NCBI RefSeq assembly: GCF_902477725.1
Contig: NZ_CABSIF010000002.1
Span: 256,508-320,507 of the forward strand
Direction of reading: 5' to 3'
Length of the DNA: 64,000 nt
Source: an uncultured Desulfovibrio sp.
Lineage (GTDB): Bacteria; Desulfobacterota; Desulfovibrionia; Desulfovibrionales; Desulfovibrionaceae
Each line of letters opens with the position of its first letter. Position 1 is the first letter of the stretch. A model generated the notes under the pieces. The model was not told the DNA's origin. It saw only the letters and a program-made list of their open reading frames with translations, and ran no database searches. Below, piece by piece: positions 59,870 to 64,000 of the stretch. The translations under genes and the position numbers were made by a program.

Positions 59870-61002
59870 CAGTTTCCTCTTGCAGCGGGGGATGATTGCA
59901 GGGCGGCCCGCACGTACGGCTCAAGAATGTCTGCGGCAACAGCGTTGCCAAAGGCATTCCAGTGCTTGTCGCAACTGAAATACAGGTCGGGGTATTTGAC
60001 GCCGCGTGCAAGCATGGCAGGCATCAAGTCCACATAAGTCGCGCCGGTGCGCCCGGCCAGTTCGCGCAGCTTGCGGGCAAGGGGCGGCTCCTTGCCGTCA
60101 TAGTGTTCAAAATCCTGATAGGCAGGGATGGTGAACAGAATAACCTTGCGGTTCCCCGCTTCGGCCACAAGCTGCTCCAGTGAATAGCGCATGATGTTCC
60201 ATTCGTTCTCGGGCACAGAATAGTACATGGAGCCGCCCGAAGGATCACCGGTATTTTCAGGTGTCCAGCGGGGGACAAGCTTCATGTTTTCGATCTTGAA
60301 ATCATTCAGATAAATAGCAACCCGGTACAGGCAGCTCCATTCCAGCAGGGAGAGTTTGAAGCTCTTGACCAAGGCCTGAACCTTAGTCGGCTGGGGCAGC
60401 TTCTTAACCGGGTAAAAAAGCTTGTAATCAGGATAATCGCCAACCAGATATGGGCGGTAATCGTCCGTGTCCTGAGTGTAGTAGAAATCCAGGCTGTTAT
60501 CTTCAAAATCATTGCGGGGCAGAATACCCAGCAGAACAACATCATGCCTGAACTGTTTAACCATATGCTTGTATTGCAGCCATTCCTGAATGGTGCCAAA
60601 ACCGCCGGAAGTGCCAAAATTGAGCACTTCCTTGCCGGTCGAAGCCTCAAGCAGGTTGGAGAGCCTGTCTTCCGAGCTGTTGCCCCATCCTTCAATAAAA
60701 GAATCGCCTAGAATAACAACGCGCGGCTGGTCTGCATCCATGGTGCGCTCCTTGTCGCGCATGCCAAGGGCATTGGAAGCGTACTGGGCCGTGAAGCAGG
60801 CCTTTTTGTGCAAATATGTGGATGAAGGGTGGTGCCATACGCCAAAATGCTCGTCGCTGAACGTCCAGAACTTGCTGTTAACGTTCACCAGACTGTAAGA
60901 CGGCATCTGAATGTTTGTGTTTATATACTTGATGTAGAAATAGGATGCCACCTCAAGCATGGCTATCAGCATAAACAGAAAAATCAGGAATCTTTTTAGC
61001 AT
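59869..61002 (-). CDS. Membrane-anchored SGNH/GDSL hydrolase of the carbamoyltransferase cassette
   Basis: A 377-residue protein with an N-terminal hydrophobic helix (about 3-24) that anchors it, with the catalytic domain outside. The SGNH elements are VVILGDSFIEGWG near residue 95 (catalytic Ser), GTSGGFGT for the block II Gly, NDF for the block III Asn, and CDKHWNAFGN near 345 for the Asp-His pair. Such enzymes add or remove acetyl or other ester groups on glycans. As first gene of the cassette, coupled by a TGATG overlap to the SxtJ-like gene, it probably acts on the same surface glycan that is carbamoylated. Confidence 0.83.
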   Translation of the reverse strand: MLKRFLIFLFMLIAMLEVASYFYIKYINTNIQMPSYSLVNVNSKFWTFSDEHFGVWHHPSSTYLHKKACFTAQYASNALGMRDKERTMDADQPRVVILGDSFIEGWGNSSEDRLSNLLEASTGKEVLNFGTSGGFGTIQEWLQYKHMVKQFRHDVVLLGILPRNDFEDNSLDFYYTQDTDDYRPYLVGDYPDYKLFYPVKKLPQPTKVQALVKSFKLSLLEWSCLYRVAIYLNDFKIENMKLVPRWTPENTGDPSGGSMYYSVPENEWNIMRYSLEQLVAEAGNRKVILFTIPAYQDFEHYDGKEPPLARKLRELAGRTGATYVDLMPAMLARGVKYPDLYFSCDKHWNAFGNAVAADILEPYVRAALQSSPAARGN

Positions 61003-61213
61003 AAAGGAGTGGTTGAAAGAAAGTTTCGGGGTTCAGGCGTGGGGGCTTCCTCACCGAGGGAGCACCTGAACGGGAAGGCCAAAGCGTAAGCATAATCAAG
61101 TAGACCATATATGCCTGCTTTGCCAATTTTTCAAGCATGGTTTTGTGAGGGCAGAAACTCTATATCCCCATAAGGTACGGCCTGCGGCACCTCACTATGT
61201 AATCAGAATTGAA

Positions 61214-61259
61214 AATAACCGCACAAAAAACCTTTTTTGCAGGATTTTGTGCGGTTATT
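61214..61259. terminator. Bidirectional terminator of prfC
   Basis: A 15-bp stem, AATAACCGCACAAAA (61214-61228) with TTTTGTGCGGTTATT (61245-61259). It lies 40 bases after the prfC stop codon and before the SGNH cassette promoter region. Confidence 0.85.
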
Positions 61260-61299
61260 CAATTTTATGCAGGTGTGAACAGCTGGAGTTTTTGTCTGG

Positions 61300-62919
61300 C
61301 TATCTGATTTCACGTGTGGTGTGGAATGTTATCTGCGGCCATTCTTCAATAATCCGCGAGAGCCGCCATTCGTTACTGGAAAGGATGGCAAGGCAGTCGT
61401 CGCCGTCGTAGGCGAGGTTCGACTGCTGGTCGGATTTAAAGGACTCCAGCGCCGCCCTGTCATTGGAGGTTATCCAGCGCGCGGCAGAAATGGGGCAGGG
61501 CTCGTACAGGGCAATAACACCGTATTCGGCCTTGAGCCGGGCAATGATAACGTCAAACTGCAACACGCCCACTGCGCCAAGAATATGCGAGCTGTCAGTG
61601 ATCGGGCGAAAAACCTGGATGGCCCCTTCTTCCGCAAGCTGTTTCAGCCCTTTGGCAAGCTGCTTGGAGCGCATGGGGTCAGCCAGCTGCACACGGCGAA
61701 AATGCTCGGGCGAAAAGTTGGGAATACCCGTAAACTTGAGCGGCTCCGAGGTTGTGAGCGTGTCACCGATTTTCAGGGTACCGTGGTTATGCAAACCGAT
61801 AATGTCGCCGGGCCATGCATCTTCAACGCCTTCGCGGTCTTGCGCCATAAAGGTGATTGCCCGCGAAAGCTGCACCTCTTTGCCGATGCGATGGTGCTTG
61901 ACCTTCATGCCGCGCTCGAACCTGCCGGAACAGATGCGCATAAAGGCAATTCTGTCACGGTGGGCGGGGTCCATGTTTGCCTGAATCTTGAAAACAACGC
62001 CGGAAAAATCTTCTTCAAGCGGATTGACCACACGTTCGCCCGTGGCGCATTCCGCCACGCGGGGGATGGGGCCGGGCGCAAGACGCACAAGGGTGTCGAG
62101 CAGTTCCTGAACGCCGAAATTGTTGACCGCGCTGCCAAAAAATACCGGGGTCTGCTTGCCCTTGAGGTACAGTTCCTTGTCAAAAGGAAAGCCCGCGCCT
62201 TCCAGCAGATCAATTTCCGTTCGCAGTTGCTCGGCGGCGTCTTCACCAATCAGTTCGGCAAGTTGCGGATCGTTCAATCCGTTGATGACCAGAGCTTCCT
62301 TGGGGCGGGAGGTTTTTTTGCCGTCCTCCGCAAAAAAGCGGATGGCCTGCCGCTCAATGTCGTACACGCCCTGGAAGCTCTTGCCCATGCCAATGGGCCA
62401 GGTCATGGGCGCGGCCTGAATGCCCAGGGTCTGCTCAATATCGCTCAAGAGGTCAAAGGCATCGCGGCCTTCGCGGTCAAGCTTGTTGATAAAGGTCAGA
62501 ATGGGCGTGTCGCGCATGCGGCACACTTCCATGAGCTTGCGGGTCTGCGTTTCAACGCCTTTGACCGAGTCAATGACCATGAGGGCGGAGTCCACAGCCG
62601 TGAGCACGCGGTAGGTGTCTTCTGAAAAGTCCTGGTGACCGGGCGTATCAAGCAGATTTATGATATGGTCGGCGTAGGTGAACTTCATCACTGATGATGA
62701 AACAGAAATACCGCGCTCGCGTTCAACTTCCATCCAGTCAGATGTGGCATGGCGCTGGGCCTTCTTGGCTTTGACCGCGCCCGCCATCTGGATGGCCCCG
62801 CCGAACAGCAGCAGCTTTTCCGTGAGGGTTGTCTTGCCTGCGTCAGGGTGGGAAATAATGCCGAAAGTGCGGCGTCTGAGCGCTTCGCGACTCATGGCCG
62901 AAGATATGTTTGTTTGCAT
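61300..62919 (-). CDS. prfC: Peptide chain release factor 3
   Basis: A 539-residue translational GTPase that removes release factors 1 and 2 from the ribosome after peptide release. GTPase motifs are HPDAGKTTL (G1), ERERGISVSSSV (G2), DTPGHQDF (G3) and NKLD (G4). The length and the NPLEEDFSGVVFKIQANMDPAHRDR segment are typical of RF3 rather than elongation factor G. The ribosome site is modest (CAGGCAG). It is monocistronic with a terminator downstream. Confidence 0.95.
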   Translation of the reverse strand: MQTNISSAMSREALRRRTFGIISHPDAGKTTLTEKLLLFGGAIQMAGAVKAKKAQRHATSDWMEVERERGISVSSSVMKFTYADHIINLLDTPGHQDFSEDTYRVLTAVDSALMVIDSVKGVETQTRKLMEVCRMRDTPILTFINKLDREGRDAFDLLSDIEQTLGIQAAPMTWPIGMGKSFQGVYDIERQAIRFFAEDGKKTSRPKEALVINGLNDPQLAELIGEDAAEQLRTEIDLLEGAGFPFDKELYLKGKQTPVFFGSAVNNFGVQELLDTLVRLAPGPIPRVAECATGERVVNPLEEDFSGVVFKIQANMDPAHRDRIAFMRICSGRFERGMKVKHHRIGKEVQLSRAITFMAQDREGVEDAWPGDIIGLHNHGTLKIGDTLTTSEPLKFTGIPNFSPEHFRRVQLADPMRSKQLAKGLKQLAEEGAIQVFRPITDSSHILGAVGVLQFDVIIARLKAEYGVIALYEPCPISAARWITSNDRAALESFKSDQQSNLAYDGDDCLAILSSNEWRLSRIIEEWPQITFHTTREIR

Positions 62920-63314
62920 AAGTCTGCCTGGAATTCAGAGGTCAGGAGTGTGCCGGGGGGTCAGAATCCGGCTACATAGCGGCGCAAAGGTCTGCCGCAT
63001 AATAAGAGCTGGCTGGTTGCGCGGGCTTGGGCAAAAAAGCAGCACGGCGAATGCCGTGCGTTTGCGTTGCGCTGCAACCATCCGCATCCACACCGCGAGG
63101 ACAAAACCTCACGAAACACAGCGTGGGCCGTTCATTTGCCAAAACGACAATTTAACCACTTACTTTAAGGCAGTCAAACAGTTTACATGGGGTGACTGCT
63201 TGAATTGCAGATGCCCGGCTGCAGTGTGAGCCGCAGGTTCAGCAGGTTACAAACCTGTGAAGGATGTTGCGCCAACACCGTATGCTGGACTTTCTGGCAC
63301 TTATTGATGGATGT
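62920..63314. other. Intergenic region between prfC and the HD-GYP gene
   Basis: No convincing gene. It contains a hairpin (63034-63059) that could terminate the minus-strand HD-GYP transcript, and the prfC promoter region nearer 62920. Confidence 0.55.
63032..63059 (-). terminator. Terminator-like hairpin downstream of the HD-GYP gene
   Basis: GCACGGC (63042-63048), a four-base loop GAAT, GCCGTGC (63053-63059). On the minus strand TGC and a run of six T follow (63037-63032). It is 255 bases after the stop codon, so an untranslated tail or an unrecognised small RNA would lie between. Confidence 0.65.
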
Positions 63315-63989
63315 TCAGCCCACACGCAACATGGCAACAAGGTCGCGCAGCCTGTCCCTGATGCTCATAAAGGCTTTGACCACATCCGGATCAAACTGGC
63401 TGCCAGTACCTTTTATTATTTCACGGCAGGCCTCGTCAAAGCTCTTGGCCTGGCGGTATGGGCGGGATTGCAGCATGGCAGAAAGACTATCCGCAACAGT
63501 GATGATGCGTGCGCCCAGGGGAATATGCCCGCCTTTAAGCCCCTGCGGGTAACCGTTGCCGTCAAAACGTTCGTGGTGGGCGCGTACCATATCCACAATG
63601 CCGCAATCCCGCAGGCAGGCTATGGGAGCAAGGATGTCGGCCCCCATGTCTGGATGCTTGCGGATCGCCAGCCATTCCTTGGGAGCAAGAGCGGATGTTT
63701 TGGCCAGAATGTCGTCAGGAACGCCAATTTTGCCAAGGTCATGCAGGTGCCCGGCCACATGGATTATGTCGGCAACCTGGTGCCCCAGACCCATTGCAAG
63801 GGCCAAAGACTGCGAGATGATGGCAACTTCTTCTGAATGGGCGAGGGTATAGGTATCCTTGGCGTCTATGGCTTTGCCGAGTGATTCCGCAAGCTGGTGG
63901 ATGATTTCTGTCACAGCAGAGCTGCAAGGAACGAGTTTTTCGTGGCGGGTGGCACATTCGGCAAGGTTAAGGCGGGAATGACACAACAT
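63315..63989 (-). CDS. HD-GYP domain protein, probable cyclic di-GMP phosphodiesterase
   Basis: A 224-residue single-domain protein. The metal-binding HD is in HLHDLGKIGVPDDIL near residue 82, and the GYP signature is HHERFDGNGYPQGLKGG near 140, both intact, so it should hydrolyse cyclic di-GMP. A short N-terminal segment with several cysteines and histidines (residues 1-25) has no recognised domain. AAGGA lies just before the ATG, so the gene appears complete within the window. It could counteract the GGDEF-hemerythrin protein at 55492-57105. Confidence 0.88.
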   Translation of the reverse strand: MLCHSRLNLAECATRHEKLVPCSSAVTEIIHQLAESLGKAIDAKDTYTLAHSEEVAIISQSLALAMGLGHQVADIIHVAGHLHDLGKIGVPDDILAKTSALAPKEWLAIRKHPDMGADILAPIACLRDCGIVDMVRAHHERFDGNGYPQGLKGGHIPLGARIITVADSLSAMLQSRPYRQAKSFDEACREIIKGTGSQFDPDVVKAFMSIRDRLRDLVAMLRVG

Positions 63990-64000
63990 TACGTATCCTT

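Overview
The window looks like chromosome of a moderately GC-rich, anaerobic sulfate-reducer-type deltaproteobacterium, most likely Desulfovibrionaceae. The reasons are an 11-haem c-type cytochrome paired with a DsrK/TmcB-like CCG iron-sulfur protein, a small cytochrome c553-like protein, a hemerythrin-tailed diguanylate cyclase, archaeal-type split glutamate synthase, and many strong GGAGG ribosome sites. The genus is inferred from gene content, not from a marker gene.

Region 1 (1-3913): an iron alcohol dehydrogenase cut by the left edge, a MerR-type operator-like palindrome, an EamA-like transporter with a small partner gene, and a MerR-family regulator.

Region 2 (3914-24358) is a run of 18 genes all on the minus strand. 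Its upstream part is an acetoin dehydrogenase operon: E2, Lin0512-like protein, E1 alpha, E1 beta, AcoX, a DUF6506-like protein, an acetoin/diacetyl reductase, a second E2 and an E3. It continues into lipoate metabolism and a redox module: a LipB-LipA fusion, an 11-haem cytochrome with a membrane domain, a GcvH-like lipoyl carrier, an HdrD-like CCG protein, a lipoate ligase-DUF116 fusion, a LipT-like flavoprotein, two radical SAM proteins of LipS1/LipS2 type, and a GDSL esterase. Two complete routes to lipoate therefore sit next to three lipoyl acceptor proteins. The GcvH/HdrD/cytochrome trio suggests an undescribed dihydrolipoyl-to-cytochrome electron path.

Region 3 (24359-27869): a divergent AcoR-type sigma-54 activator and a butanediol dehydrogenase gene. 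Both the aco operon and the butanediol dehydrogenase gene have a -24/-12 promoter (GG-N10-GC) and a shared upstream inverted repeat TGTTC-N7-GAACA. Together they read as one acetoin/2,3-butanediol regulon.

Region 4 (28260-35606): a subtilisin-type autotransporter, a possible tiny gene, a condensation-less one-module NRPS (A domain interrupted by a methyltransferase, then T and TE; predicted Gln/Glu-like code), and tRNA-Val(UAC).

Region 5 (35745-43445): cytochrome c553-like protein, GapN-type aldehyde dehydrogenase, lipoprotein carboxylesterase, an AT-rich orphan gene and a Cache-domain chemoreceptor.

Region 6 (43446-53824): three-gene glutamate synthase operon, nitroreductase, GNAT acetyltransferase, glutamate dehydrogenase, a second Lpd-like flavoprotein, and a two-Mop-domain molybdate-binding protein behind a candidate Moco/Tuco riboswitch.

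Region 7 (54119-64000): BrnQ transporter, GGDEF-hemerythrin protein, a four-gene carbamoyltransferase cassette resembling sxtI/sxtK/sxtJ plus an SGNH hydrolase, release factor 3 and an HD-GYP protein. No CRISPR array, insertion sequence, rRNA or replication origin was seen.
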